Under the pieces are notes generated by a model. That model was not told the DNA's origin and made no database searches. It saw only the letters and a list, made by a program, of their open reading frames with translations. From Thalassotalea insulae (GTDB lineage Bacteria > Pseudomonadota > Gammaproteobacteria > Enterobacterales > Alteromonadaceae): 64,000 bases of DNA. Positions 25,624-35,268 of the stretch are shown here, in pieces; positions within the stretch are counted from its first letter, which is position 1; each line of letters opens with the position of its first letter. The position numbers were made by a program, and so were the translations under genes. The stretch is from assembly GCF_030161395.1 (NCBI RefSeq), contig NZ_BSST01000001.1:62001-126000 (forward strand). Reading direction: 5' to 3'.

Positions 25624-26409
25624 GTGTCAAATCGTGTTGAACCCGAAATCCCCAGTATTACCTTAGATCAAGATCAGGTTAAATCATCTCGTCGACCACA
25701 GGGAGCAACGAAAACCAAAACACAACTGAGCCCCCAGCAAGAAGTAAAGCAATCGTCCTCAGTAGCGACAACACTATTACTAGTTGCCATTCTACTGACC
25801 TTAGCAGGTGGTGCTTGGTACTTTTATCAGCAGAACCTGAAATTACAGCTGTTAGTTCAGCAATCAGAGCAACGCATTCAATCATTAGAGAATCAGCTTT
25901 CCGCCACAGGTGAAGAAATGGGCGAATCCACCATTGCCTTAAAAACCAAGCTCGAAGCTATCACCGAAAAAACCAATAAACTCTGGGATGAAATGGATAA
26001 GCTCTGGGCATCAGCCTGGCGTCGTAATCAAAGTGAAATTAAAGAGTTACAGTCAACAAACAAAAAACTACAAACGGCCAGCAGTAACCACAGTCAACAG
26101 TTGAAAAACACCGCATCTGCAATTAATGACATTAATGAAAAGCAAACGTCAAACGAACTTAATATGAATGCATTAGCAGATCAAATTAACGCGGCTAATA
26201 ATATTCAGGATGATATTAGCAAGCTAAGGGCACAAATAGACACCTTGGAAGAAAAATCTTCAAGCCGTGATAGTCAACAAATAGAAGTGGCTACCACTGT
26301 TAATCAATTGGAAATGTCTGTGACCTTATTAGTCGAAAGGTTAGCGCAATTAGAAAAATCAGCTGAGCACCAAGCACCAAGTAATCCCCCTGCTGCGACG
26401 CAACCATAA
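25624..26409 (+). CDS. single-pass membrane protein with long coiled coil, unknown function
   Basis: The GTG start at 25624 gives 261 residues, with AAGG nine bases upstream; a TTG at 25567 is possible but has no ribosome site and adds unrelated hydrophobic sequence. The protein has a charged cytoplasmic head of about 45 residues, one membrane helix (ATTLLLVAILLTLAGGAWYF), and then an almost uninterrupted heptad-rich coiled coil of about 190 residues. The coil includes a tryptophan-rich stretch (TNKLWDEMDKLWASAWRR). The C-terminal tail is Pro/Ala-rich. I recognise no domain. The topology resembles periplasmic coiled-coil scaffolds or tethers. It stands between terminators, next to pyrD on the opposite strand. 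Confidence 0.7.
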   Translation: MSNRVEPEIPSITLDQDQVKSSRRPQGATKTKTQLSPQQEVKQSSSVATTLLLVAILLTLAGGAWYFYQQNLKLQLLVQQSEQRIQSLENQLSATGEEMGESTIALKTKLEAITEKTNKLWDEMDKLWASAWRRNQSEIKELQSTNKKLQTASSNHSQQLKNTASAINDINEKQTSNELNMNALADQINAANNIQDDISKLRAQIDTLEEKSSSRDSQQIEVATTVNQLEMSVTLLVERLAQLEKSAEHQAPSNPPAATQP

Positions 26410-26429
26410 TCGACAATTCAATCGCCAAG

Positions 26430-26450
26430 ACAAGCATATAGCATGCTTGT
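26430..26450 (+). terminator. likely terminator after the coiled-coil gene
   Basis: ACAAGCAT and ATGCTTGT form a hairpin 20 bases past the stop codon and are followed by TTTTGGCTT. The T-run is short, so strength is uncertain. Confidence 0.55.
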
Positions 26451-26557
26451 TTTGGCTTAATTTTCACACCATCAATATCAAAGTCAGATAACTAAACTCT
26501 GTGGCTAGAAATGATAAATATCTGATACAAGCGCCTTGTTCGTTTGCTATTAAACGT

Positions 26558-26583
26558 AAAAAAGGGCCTAAAGCCCCTTTTTT
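26558..26583 (-). terminator. terminator after pyrD
   Basis: An A6-GGGC stem pairs, with one bulge, with GCCC-T6. The T-run falls on the minus strand 20-odd bases past pyrD. The symmetric A/T flanks would also act on plus-strand transcripts. Confidence 0.8.
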
Positions 26584-26604
26584 GTAATATTCGTTATCAC
26601 AGTA

Positions 26605-27621
26605 CTAACGTCGTAACGTTTGCACTATTTCTTTCACTAACTCAGGGCCTTGATAAATAAAGCCAGTGTAGACTTGCACCAGTTTCGCACCTGCTTCTAT
26701 TTTTTCTTTCGCATCGGCTCCTGATGAAATACCACCGACACCAATAATTGGCAATTTACCATCCAGCGCTTTTGCCAATAACCGGATCACTTCAGTACTC
26801 TTATCTTTCACTGGTGCACCGCTTAAACCACCAGTTTCATTACCGTGTTCAAGGTCTTCAACCCCATCTCGCGCCAACGTAGTATTAGTGGCAATAACAC
26901 CATCAATGTCGTTATTAATTAAACACTCGGCAATAGAGTTAATTTCCTGCTCACTAAGATCTGGTGCTATTTTAACGGCGATTGGTACATATTTATCGTA
27001 TTGCTTAGCTAACACTGTTTGCTCTGCTTTTAATGCAGCCAATAACTCGTTTAGCGCGTCCCCATATTGTAATGAGCGAAGTCCAGGGGTATTAGGAGAG
27101 GAAATATTTACCGTAATGTAACTGGCGAAGTTATAGACCTTACGCATGCAATAGAGATAATCATCTTTAGCATTTTCTTCCGGAGTGTCTTTATTTTTAC
27201 CGATGTTAATGCCTAACACACCGCTATATTTAGCTTTTCTCACCTGATCAACTAAGTAATCTACCCCTTTGTTATTAAACCCCATACGGTTGATCACCGC
27301 ATTCGCTTGTGGCAGACGGAAAATTCTTGGTTTATCATTACCAGGCTGTGGTCTAGGTGTTACAGTGCCCACTTCAACAAAACCAAACCCCATTGCATCA
27401 AATGCCCGAATACACTCACCATTTTTATCCAAACCAGCTGCCAAACCGCAAGGGTTTGGAAAATGAATTCCCATCACTTGCACCGGCTTATTCGGCACTT
27501 GTTGCTTATACGCAAAATTAAATGGTGTTGCTCCGGTCGATTTTAATCCTTTAATCGTTAACTCATGGATAGTTTCCGGATCAAATTGAAATAAAATTTT
27601 ACGAATGGCTGAATAAAACAT
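26605..27621 (-). CDS. pyrD: dihydroorotate dehydrogenase (quinone), class 2
   Basis: This is the fourth step of pyrimidine synthesis, oxidising dihydroorotate with ubiquinone at the inner membrane. The 338-residue protein has the class 2 N-terminal amphipathic region (MFYSAIRKILFQFDPETIHELTI) and the FMN-binding barrel with FPNPCGLAAGLDKNGE and GFVEVGTVTPRPQPGN. The catalytic Ser of class 2 enzymes lies in NISSPNTPGLRSLQ. ATNTTLAR and IIGVGGISSGADA follow. GAGGTG sits directly upstream of the ATG. Neighbouring NAD-GDH is the same arrangement as in Shewanella. Confidence 0.96.
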   Translation of the reverse strand: MFYSAIRKILFQFDPETIHELTIKGLKSTGATPFNFAYKQQVPNKPVQVMGIHFPNPCGLAAGLDKNGECIRAFDAMGFGFVEVGTVTPRPQPGNDKPRIFRLPQANAVINRMGFNNKGVDYLVDQVRKAKYSGVLGINIGKNKDTPEENAKDDYLYCMRKVYNFASYITVNISSPNTPGLRSLQYGDALNELLAALKAEQTVLAKQYDKYVPIAVKIAPDLSEQEINSIAECLINNDIDGVIATNTTLARDGVEDLEHGNETGGLSGAPVKDKSTEVIRLLAKALDGKLPIIGVGGISSGADAKEKIEAGAKLVQVYTGFIYQGPELVKEIVQTLRR

Positions 27622-27815
27622 ATCACCTCGATTGCTTAATAAATATTATCGGTATTTTCAGTGGGACATCAATAGAAACGCTGTTATCAACGACTACAGT
27701 GTAGAATAAATTGGCAAACAGCTATGAGTGTTTATTATTCAAGTGCTCAGGTAAACACTTAGCTCTTGAACCAGCACAATATCCTTATTCTGCCGATAAA
27801 TAACACGCTATATAT

Positions 27816-27841
27816 AAAAATCCCCGCATTTGCGGGGATTC
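27816..27841 (-). terminator. terminator after the NAD-glutamate dehydrogenase gene
   Basis: AATCCCCGCA and TGCGGGGATT pair perfectly. On the minus strand the hairpin is followed by a T-run (TTTTTATATA). It lies within ten bases of the GDH stop codon. Confidence 0.92.
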
Positions 27842-27848
27842 TATCATT

Positions 27849-30800
27849 TTATTTGCTTGGGTCACAATTCAAACTCAACAACATTAACTCTCTTAATGCT
27901 ACTGAGAACTTAGCAAATTCATGCGTTTGCCCAATTCTAAAGTCATCTAAAATATGATTCCAACGTTTCAACGGTTGTTCGTTAGCATCAAACCAATGAT
28001 CCAACATCGCCTCAACATCTTTACTCTTAGGGTCGCTACGTAAAATAACGGCAGTAATCGAGCGTTGTTGCCAATCCAACTCTTCCCTAAATGACGCTCT
28101 AGCCAACGCTTGCCAATGGTTAGACACAGGCTGCTTGGTAATTTGATCTAAGAACCAATGCAAGTCTAAACGAGCCCCCAATTTAAAGTAAAGATCCGCC
28201 ACTAATTTAGCCGGTCGACCATCACTATCGATTAACTCAGCAAGATCCATCACAGAGAATAAGGTACTTAGCTGTGAAATGCGCTGACTAATACCAGCTG
28301 GAACACCTGCATTGACCAAGTCAGTTTCTACGCGTTTAAGCATGTTAACTTCTTCTTCGATCATTACTGTGTCAATCTGTTTAGTTAACGATTTAAAAGT
28401 TCTACCATAGAAATCAATAGATTGCTGTATATCTAATGACTTATTACGATGACGTAAGAACCAACGTGTCGCACGACGTACAGTGCGGCGTAACTGGAAT
28501 AACATCTCCGTTTGTACTGAAGTGGAAATTTTATTATCTAAATCGCTGATTTTCTGCCAAACATCTGACATTTCAAATACTGCACTTGCCATCACATAGC
28601 AATTTGCAATTTCCGCTACCGAAGCGCCGGTTTCTTCGTGCATACGATTAACGAAATTAAACCCCATATCATTGCCAATATTATTAGCAAGTTTAGTCGC
28701 AATAATTTCAGCTCTTAACGGATGTTCCTGCATCTGCTCACGATATTTTTCTTGTAGCTGTTGCGGGAAAGCTTCAAATAGCAATTGGTCATAGTAAGAG
28801 TTGTTAGTAATTTCAGAACACACCAGATCTTCTTTCAAAACCATTTTGCTATACGCAAGCAATACAGCAAGCTCTGGACGGGTAAGCCCCTGACCTTGAG
28901 CTAAACGGTCAGCGATTTCCTCATCATTTGGAATGAACTCTAATGCACGATCTAATTTACCGGCACGTTCCATCTCATGAATAAAGCGCGCTTGCTCTTT
29001 TAATTGATTAACGCCACGTTGGTTGGTGATCGACATCGAATGCGTTTGGCGATAACAATCTTCTAACACAATCTCAGAAACTGCATCCGTCATATCGTAT
29101 AACAATTTGTTACGTTGCTTAACGGTTAGGTCACCACTTTGTACTAAGCCGTTAAGTAAAATTTTGATATTAACTTCATTATCTGAGCAATCGACACCAC
29201 CAGCATTATCGATAGCATCAGTATTAATGCGGCCACCTTTGGCGGCATATTCAATACGGCCTAATTGAGTAAAGCCAAGGTTACCACCTTCACCAACAAT
29301 CTTCGCTTGCAACTCATTACCATTTATCCGTAATGAATCGTTTGCACGATCTCCCACTTCCAAGTGAGATTCTTTACTGGATTTAACATAAGTGCCGATA
29401 CCGCCATTCCATAATAAATCCACTTTCATTTTTAAAATGGCTTGGATCAATTCATTCGGCGACATATTTTGCTTTTGTGTACCGAGCATTTTCTTGATCT
29501 GGCTGGTTATCTTAATCGATTTTGCTGAACGGTTGAAAATGCCACCACCTTCAGAGATCAATTCTTTATTGTAATCTTCCCAAGTACAGCCAGCCAAATT
29601 AAATAAGCGCTCTCGCTCTTTATAACTAGAAGCTGAATCTGGGTTTGGGTCGATAAAGATATGCATATGGTTAAATGCCGCTTGTAAACGGATATGTTTT
29701 GATAACAACATACCGTTACCAAATACATCACCCGCCATATCACCAACACCAATACAGGTAAAATCAGTGGTTTGACAATCAATATCCATTTCACGGAAAT
29801 GGCGTTTAACTGATTCCCATGCACCTTTTGCGGTAATGCCCATGCCTTTATGGTCGTAACCAACACTACCACCTGAAGCAAACGCATCTCCCATCCAGAA
29901 GTTATATTCTTCAGAAATGCCGTTTGCAATATCTGAGAAAGTCGCAGTCCCTTTATCGGCTGCTACCACTAAATACGGATCATCTTCATCATGTCGAATA
30001 ACGTTTTCCGGTGGTACTATTTCACCAGCAACAATATTGTCGGTAATGTCTAATAAACCACGAATAAAGGTGCGATAGCATTCCTTACCCGCTTCAAATA
30101 TCTCATTACGATCGCCATGTGGTAACTGTTTACAGACAAATCCACCTTTAGCACCAACTGGTACTATCACGGTATTTTTAACTTGCTGTGCTTTAACCAG
30201 GCCTAACACTTCTGTTCTGAAATCTTCTCGACGATCTGACCAACGCAAGCCACCTCGAGCAACTTTACCACCACGTAAATGCACGCCTTCCACTTGTGGT
30301 GAATAAACAAAAATTTCAAATGCAGGTACAGGTTGTGGAATATCGGCAATCAAGCTCGGCGTAATCTTAAATGAGATATAAGATTTCTCACCCAATGTTG
30401 GATGCGGCTGGAAGTAGTTAGTACGAATAGTCGCATTGATCATTTCAACAAAGCGGCGAATAATTCTGTCATCATCCAAGTTAGCGACTTTATCTAATGA
30501 CGCTTCAATTTGCTCTAGGACCTTACTAATTGCTTTTTCGGTTGATTTTGCATTAGGATCAAAACGCAAGTTAAACAGTTTGATCAATAATTCTGCAATA
30601 TTAGGATAACGGAAAAAGGTATCTTCGATATAGTTTTGACTAAAAGTACCGCCAATTTGACGTTCGTATTTAGCAAAAGCACGCAGGATAGAAACTTCAC
30701 GACCAGCTAATTCCGCCCCTAAGATTAAACGGTTAAAACCATCATCTTCTAAGATACCTGCCCATACTTTCGCAAAGGCCTCCTGAAATAAGCTTTGCAC

Positions 30801-32690
30801 TTTCTCAAGGTTAAAGGTCTTTTTGCCGGTCAGTAACATTGAAAAGTCAAGGATCCAACAAGTTTCACCGTCAGACGTTCTAACCGCGTGCGGACTTTCA
30901 CCTATCACTCGTAAGCCAAAGTTTTCCAACATAGGTAAAACATCGGATAAATGTAATGGCTCACCTTTATGAAATAGTTTTAACTTAACAAAACGACTAC
31001 CTTGCGCTTCTTCTTGTGGTTGATAAAACAACATTTCCAGTTTGTTCGCGTCTGATAACGCTTCAAACTTTTCAATATCAACAATCGCGCTGCCTGGCAA
31101 CACTTCATCTTTATAAGCTTGTGGGAAGCTAACATATTTACGGCTTAATGCTTTACCTTTTGCTTCCCCTTTATGAGAATTTAACACCGCTGCCAATTTA
31201 TCATCCCAGCTGCGCGCGGCTTCATTTAAGTTCTTTTCAATTTCTTTCACGTTGATGTCTGCTTTTGTTGTTTTAACGCGCACAATATAATGCGTTCTCG
31301 CCTGAGCGGATTCTGAAAAGAAAGTGGTAAACTCCACTTCTTGATCGCTACCAAATGATTCTTGCAATAGTTTTTGTGTTTTAATCCTTAATGCCGTGTT
31401 GTATCTTTCACGAGGCACATACACCATACAAGAATAAAAACGATCAAAGGCGTCGCGACGAATAAATAATCCAGAATAATCTCGCTCCTGCATTTGGAAA
31501 ATACCCAAGACATTTTGCAATAACTCTTCGGTATTTGTTTGCAGAATTTCATCACGTGGATAAGTTTCTAAAATATTGATCAAGGTTTTAAAAGCATGAG
31601 TGCCAGGAGCATATCCAGACGACTTACAAACATCGGCCACTTTAGCACCAATCAGCGGTAAATCTAACGCACTATTGGTATAATACGCTGAGCCAAATAA
31701 GCCAACAAAACGTTCTTCGCCTATCACATTACCCTTAGCATCAAAACGTTTAATACCAATATAATCAAGATGTGCTGGACGATGAACGCGAGAACGAGAG
31801 TTGGTTTTCGTTAAGATCAGTAAATTATCACCTAAAGCAAGTTTTCTCGCTGAAGGACTTAAATGAGAAAGTAAACGTTCTTTCGTGCCTTTTGATTGCT
31901 TCATCAGACCTAGGCTAGATTTGACATTAGCTGATAACGCTAAGTCTCCTTCTAAAGTTTTAACGTCATAGGAACGATAACCAAGTAAGGTGAAGTTATC
32001 AGCTAACAACCAACGGAGAAACTCTAAACCATTGCTGTGCTCTTCTTTTGAACAAGGAACTTTCGCTTTTTCAGTATCGGCAATCACTTCAGTTAAGCGT
32101 TTTTTCATCTCGCTCCAATCATTGACCGTGATCGCAATATCACTTAACACTGAGTGTAGTTCTCTTTCTATACTATCAATCACGTCTTGTTCGGTTTGAC
32201 GATCGATCTCGACAAAAAATACCGTTTCAGTTGACGTCGCTTTTATTTTTTTATCTGAAGCGGTCGCCAATTGCTTGATATTATATTGTTTATCACGTAC
32301 TAATTTAATTGGGCTATTTAACATTAAGTGAGGCGTTACCCCTAAACGACTCAACGCAATGCGTACAGAATCCACCAAAAATGGCATATCTGCTGTAATG
32401 ATTTCGATGATGGTATGACTGGATTTCCAACCGTGCTTAGAAACCTGAGGGTTAAATACTTTAATGACCGGCGTATTATCTTTATGGTCACTAAGCGAAT
32501 TCCACAAACTTAATGTTGCGCCGTACATATCGCTGTCGTTGCGATGAGCTAAGTCTAATGTGGAAATATTTCGATAAAGCAGCTCAGCAAACTTTTCAAC
32601 TAAAGGAGCTGTTTCTGCTGGAACTTTTTGTTTAATTAATTGTGCTACATCAGATAGTATCACAGAGGGTAAACCGTCTACTAACGCCAT
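27849..32690 (-). CDS. gdhB: NAD-dependent glutamate dehydrogenase, large (GDH180) type
   Basis: This is a 1613-residue enzyme that deaminates glutamate to 2-oxoglutarate with NAD. An N-terminal region of about 700 residues with ACT-like regulatory modules (for example HTIIEIITADMPFLVDSVR near residue 90) precedes the catalytic core. The core has GGLRWSDRREDFRTEVLGLVKAQQVKNTVIVPVGAKGGFVCK, which contains the glutamate-binding Lys residues, then GVGDMAGDVFGNGML for nucleotide binding. A long C-terminal helical domain completes the usual 180-kDa layout. The start has AAAAGGAAAA upstream and agrees with family length. It is transcribed alone. Confidence 0.95.
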   Translation of the reverse strand: MALVDGLPSVILSDVAQLIKQKVPAETAPLVEKFAELLYRNISTLDLAHRNDSDMYGATLSLWNSLSDHKDNTPVIKVFNPQVSKHGWKSSHTIIEIITADMPFLVDSVRIALSRLGVTPHLMLNSPIKLVRDKQYNIKQLATASDKKIKATSTETVFFVEIDRQTEQDVIDSIERELHSVLSDIAITVNDWSEMKKRLTEVIADTEKAKVPCSKEEHSNGLEFLRWLLADNFTLLGYRSYDVKTLEGDLALSANVKSSLGLMKQSKGTKERLLSHLSPSARKLALGDNLLILTKTNSRSRVHRPAHLDYIGIKRFDAKGNVIGEERFVGLFGSAYYTNSALDLPLIGAKVADVCKSSGYAPGTHAFKTLINILETYPRDEILQTNTEELLQNVLGIFQMQERDYSGLFIRRDAFDRFYSCMVYVPRERYNTALRIKTQKLLQESFGSDQEVEFTTFFSESAQARTHYIVRVKTTKADINVKEIEKNLNEAARSWDDKLAAVLNSHKGEAKGKALSRKYVSFPQAYKDEVLPGSAIVDIEKFEALSDANKLEMLFYQPQEEAQGSRFVKLKLFHKGEPLHLSDVLPMLENFGLRVIGESPHAVRTSDGETCWILDFSMLLTGKKTFNLEKVQSLFQEAFAKVWAGILEDDGFNRLILGAELAGREVSILRAFAKYERQIGGTFSQNYIEDTFFRYPNIAELLIKLFNLRFDPNAKSTEKAISKVLEQIEASLDKVANLDDDRIIRRFVEMINATIRTNYFQPHPTLGEKSYISFKITPSLIADIPQPVPAFEIFVYSPQVEGVHLRGGKVARGGLRWSDRREDFRTEVLGLVKAQQVKNTVIVPVGAKGGFVCKQLPHGDRNEIFEAGKECYRTFIRGLLDITDNIVAGEIVPPENVIRHDEDDPYLVVAADKGTATFSDIANGISEEYNFWMGDAFASGGSVGYDHKGMGITAKGAWESVKRHFREMDIDCQTTDFTCIGVGDMAGDVFGNGMLLSKHIRLQAAFNHMHIFIDPNPDSASSYKERERLFNLAGCTWEDYNKELISEGGGIFNRSAKSIKITSQIKKMLGTQKQNMSPNELIQAILKMKVDLLWNGGIGTYVKSSKESHLEVGDRANDSLRINGNELQAKIVGEGGNLGFTQLGRIEYAAKGGRINTDAIDNAGGVDCSDNEVNIKILLNGLVQSGDLTVKQRNKLLYDMTDAVSEIVLEDCYRQTHSMSITNQRGVNQLKEQARFIHEMERAGKLDRALEFIPNDEEIADRLAQGQGLTRPELAVLLAYSKMVLKEDLVCSEITNNSYYDQLLFEAFPQQLQEKYREQMQEHPLRAEIIATKLANNIGNDMGFNFVNRMHEETGASVAEIANCYVMASAVFEMSDVWQKISDLDNKISTSVQTEMLFQLRRTVRRATRWFLRHRNKSLDIQQSIDFYGRTFKSLTKQIDTVMIEEEVNMLKRVETDLVNAGVPAGISQRISQLSTLFSVMDLAELIDSDGRPAKLVADLYFKLGARLDLHWFLDQITKQPVSNHWQALARASFREELDWQQRSITAVILRSDPKSKDVEAMLDHWFDANEQPLKRWNHILDDFRIGQTHEFAKFSVALRELMLLSLNCDPSK

Positions 32691-32893
32691 GCCGTTTTCC
32701 TTTTGGATAAAACGCTTGAAATAATTTGTTGTATAATTTTTATATCTATGCCTAACAGAATAGACTACAGGATGGATTTTATTAATAATTTTAGGCTATT
32801 GCGAGCTATTTTTTTCGCATAACTCAGTAATCGAGCTAGCTGGAAGGCGCTTTTAATCAGTTCGGTTCCTTTTTATTCACTTGTTATAAATAG

Positions 32894-32915
32894 AAAATGA
32901 CCTTTCGGCCATTTT
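32894..32915 (-). terminator. probable terminator after the RND transporter gene
   Basis: AAAATGACC and GGCCATTTT pair with one mismatch around TTTC, about 40 bases past the RND stop codon. The following minus-strand sequence is A/T-rich but has no long T-run. Confidence 0.45.
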
Positions 32916-32957
32916 CATGTTTATTTATGCAAAGTAATTTAAGTGAAATTTTTTCAG

Positions 32958-35267
32958 TTATTTTTTATCTCGCCATAAAAAACAAGCCAATGCTGGTAAC
33001 ACGGTAACCGCCGCTAACATATTCACTAAAAACATAAAGGTAAGTAACACTCCCATATCAACCTGGAATTTTAAATCTGAGAAAAACCAGGTAGAAACAC
33101 CAATCGCCAAGGTGAAGCCAGTTAACAATACCGCACTGCCCCGTTCATGAAGTGCTGCCAAATAAGCCTGATGCGCAGACATCCCCTCTCTGAGCTTAAT
33201 ACTCATGGTCGATAAAATATAGATACCGTAATCCACACCAATACCTACCCCTAACGCAATCACAGGTAAGGTCGATACAGTCAAACCGATATCAAGTACT
33301 GTCATTAACCATTGAGCAAGGGTCGATACCACATATAACGGTACAACTACCGCAATCGTTGCTCTTACGCTTCTGAAGCTAATAAAACAAAGTAAAATCA
33401 CGGCACCATATACATAGAGCATCATCGGCAATTGTGCTTCAGCAACCGCTTCATTTGTCGCCGCCATCACGCCGATAGGACCAGAAGCTAAATTAAAGGT
33501 TAAATCGTCATTATTTAACTCACTAATCGCCTGTTTCGCTTTTACAATAACCCGGTCGATAGTTTCCGCTTTATGATCTTCAAGGAACAAGATCACCGGC
33601 ATGACACTACATTCGTTATTTAACAAGCCAGTAGAGCTAGGAACGTTAGATAACGCTTGTGCCAAGGCATATTGATTTGGAGAAATAATGCGCCATTTCA
33701 GGTTACCTTCATAATAACCCGCATTAATGATTTTCATTACAGAAGGTAAGCTTACCGCTGACTGAACACCTGCAACATTTTCCATCTGCCACTGAAACGC
33801 ATCCATGGTTTTTAATACCTGGGCGTCAGTACAGGCATTAGCCGTAGTTTCAACAATCACCGACATATAATCGACACTTATCGCATAACGATTAGTGATC
33901 AAAAAGGTGTCCTGATTATAACGCGAGCTTTCGTGTAACGCCGGCGCACCTGCATGTAACTCCCCAATTTTCAACTGTTTAGAATAGTGAAAGCCTGCAA
34001 CAAACAATATCGCTGTAAAAACTAGAATAACACTTGCTACTACACGATTACTGACACTCGCCATCAACTGCCATAATGGCGTATTAGCTTCTTTGCTCTG
34101 TGAACGGGCAGATTTGTCTAATTTCAGGAAAGAAATCAACACAGGTAACAGCAATAAATTGGTAAAAATTATCACTGCAACTCCTAACGAGGCAGTAATG
34201 GCTAATTCACGGATAATACCAATATCAATGGATAATAAGGTAATGAAACCAACAGTATCTGATAACAGTGCTGCCCCGCCAGGTATGATCAGTGAGCGAA
34301 AGCTAAATTGCGCCGCCTCTTTAGTGGTAAAGCCTTGCTCAACATGTTTACCTATGGCATTGATCATTTGCACACCATGACTAACGCCAATAGCAAACAC
34401 TAAGAACGGCACCAAAATAGACATAGGATCTAAGCCAAAACCGAGACTAGATAAAAGCCCCATTTGCCAGACAACCGCAACCAGTGAACAGGCAATCGGC
34501 AGCAAGGTTAATAACACTGAACGAGAAAATAAAAAGACCATTATTGATGTGATAGCGATGGCGACGGCAAAAAATGTCACCACCCCTTTCGCACCGTCCG
34601 CGACATCACCAACCATTTTAGTAAAACCGATTATATGAACCGTAATATTACCTTTTTCATACGGTTTTCTAATATCATTTTCCAAGATATTGGCTAGCGC
34701 GATAGAATCAAGTTTTTCACCTGTATTAGGATTGCGCTCCATTAAAATCGCTTTCACCATAGCGCAGCTATAATCATCAGAAACAATCCGGCCAACAATA
34801 CCGGCTTTTTCTATATTGGCTTTAACCGTTGCAAGTCCTTTGTCATCAGCGACAAAATCTGCTGGCACTACTGGACCGCCAGCAAAACCATCTTCAACAA
34901 CTTCAACAAAGCGTGTACTGGGAGAAAACAAAGATTTAACCTGAGTCCGATTAACCCCGGGAATAAAAAATAGTTGATCATGCACACCTTTAAGCGCCGT
35001 GAAAAACTCTTTGTTAAAAATATCCCCCTCTTGATGACAGACAGAAATTAACACACTATTTGCACCACCAAAATTTTCCTGGTGCTTCAAGTACGTTTGC
35101 ATATACTCGTGATTAAGCGGAATATTTTTAGTAAATGCTGCATCTAGCTTGATCTGTGATGCCTGAAAGACTAGCAAAGCACTTAATAGCGCAAATATTG
35201 TCAACACAAAAGCGCGATGCCTAAATACCGTAATTTCTAATCGATTAATTAATCCATCTACATTCAT
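32958..35267 (-). CDS. RND/MMPL-family exporter, inner membrane
   Basis: This 769-residue transporter has two MMPL halves. Each has a leading membrane helix, a periplasmic loop and a five-helix bundle (for example VVTFFAVAIAITSIMVFLF and YVYGAVILLCFISFRS). The motif GLDPMSILVPFLVFAIGVSHGVQMINA and its partner LPVIALGVGIGVDYGIYIL are the paired helix-4-type segments of the SecD/Patched/HpnN group, which move lipids and other hydrophobic molecules. It lacks a membrane-fusion partner of the AcrA type. The start codon is one base after the stop of the upstream YCF48-type gene, so the two are tightly coupled. The substrate is unknown; see the note on the cluster with DUF1302 and DUF1329. Confidence 0.8.
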   Translation of the reverse strand: MNVDGLINRLEITVFRHRAFVLTIFALLSALLVFQASQIKLDAAFTKNIPLNHEYMQTYLKHQENFGGANSVLISVCHQEGDIFNKEFFTALKGVHDQLFFIPGVNRTQVKSLFSPSTRFVEVVEDGFAGGPVVPADFVADDKGLATVKANIEKAGIVGRIVSDDYSCAMVKAILMERNPNTGEKLDSIALANILENDIRKPYEKGNITVHIIGFTKMVGDVADGAKGVVTFFAVAIAITSIMVFLFSRSVLLTLLPIACSLVAVVWQMGLLSSLGFGLDPMSILVPFLVFAIGVSHGVQMINAIGKHVEQGFTTKEAAQFSFRSLIIPGGAALLSDTVGFITLLSIDIGIIRELAITASLGVAVIIFTNLLLLPVLISFLKLDKSARSQSKEANTPLWQLMASVSNRVVASVILVFTAILFVAGFHYSKQLKIGELHAGAPALHESSRYNQDTFLITNRYAISVDYMSVIVETTANACTDAQVLKTMDAFQWQMENVAGVQSAVSLPSVMKIINAGYYEGNLKWRIISPNQYALAQALSNVPSSTGLLNNECSVMPVILFLEDHKAETIDRVIVKAKQAISELNNDDLTFNLASGPIGVMAATNEAVAEAQLPMMLYVYGAVILLCFISFRSVRATIAVVVPLYVVSTLAQWLMTVLDIGLTVSTLPVIALGVGIGVDYGIYILSTMSIKLREGMSAHQAYLAALHERGSAVLLTGFTLAIGVSTWFFSDLKFQVDMGVLLTFMFLVNMLAAVTVLPALACFLWRDKK

Positions 35268-35268
35268 A

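Noticed and set aside
29558..29929. 123-codon frame on the minus strand inside the NAD-glutamate dehydrogenase gene
   Set aside because: It is an out-of-frame shadow of a well-conserved catalytic region.
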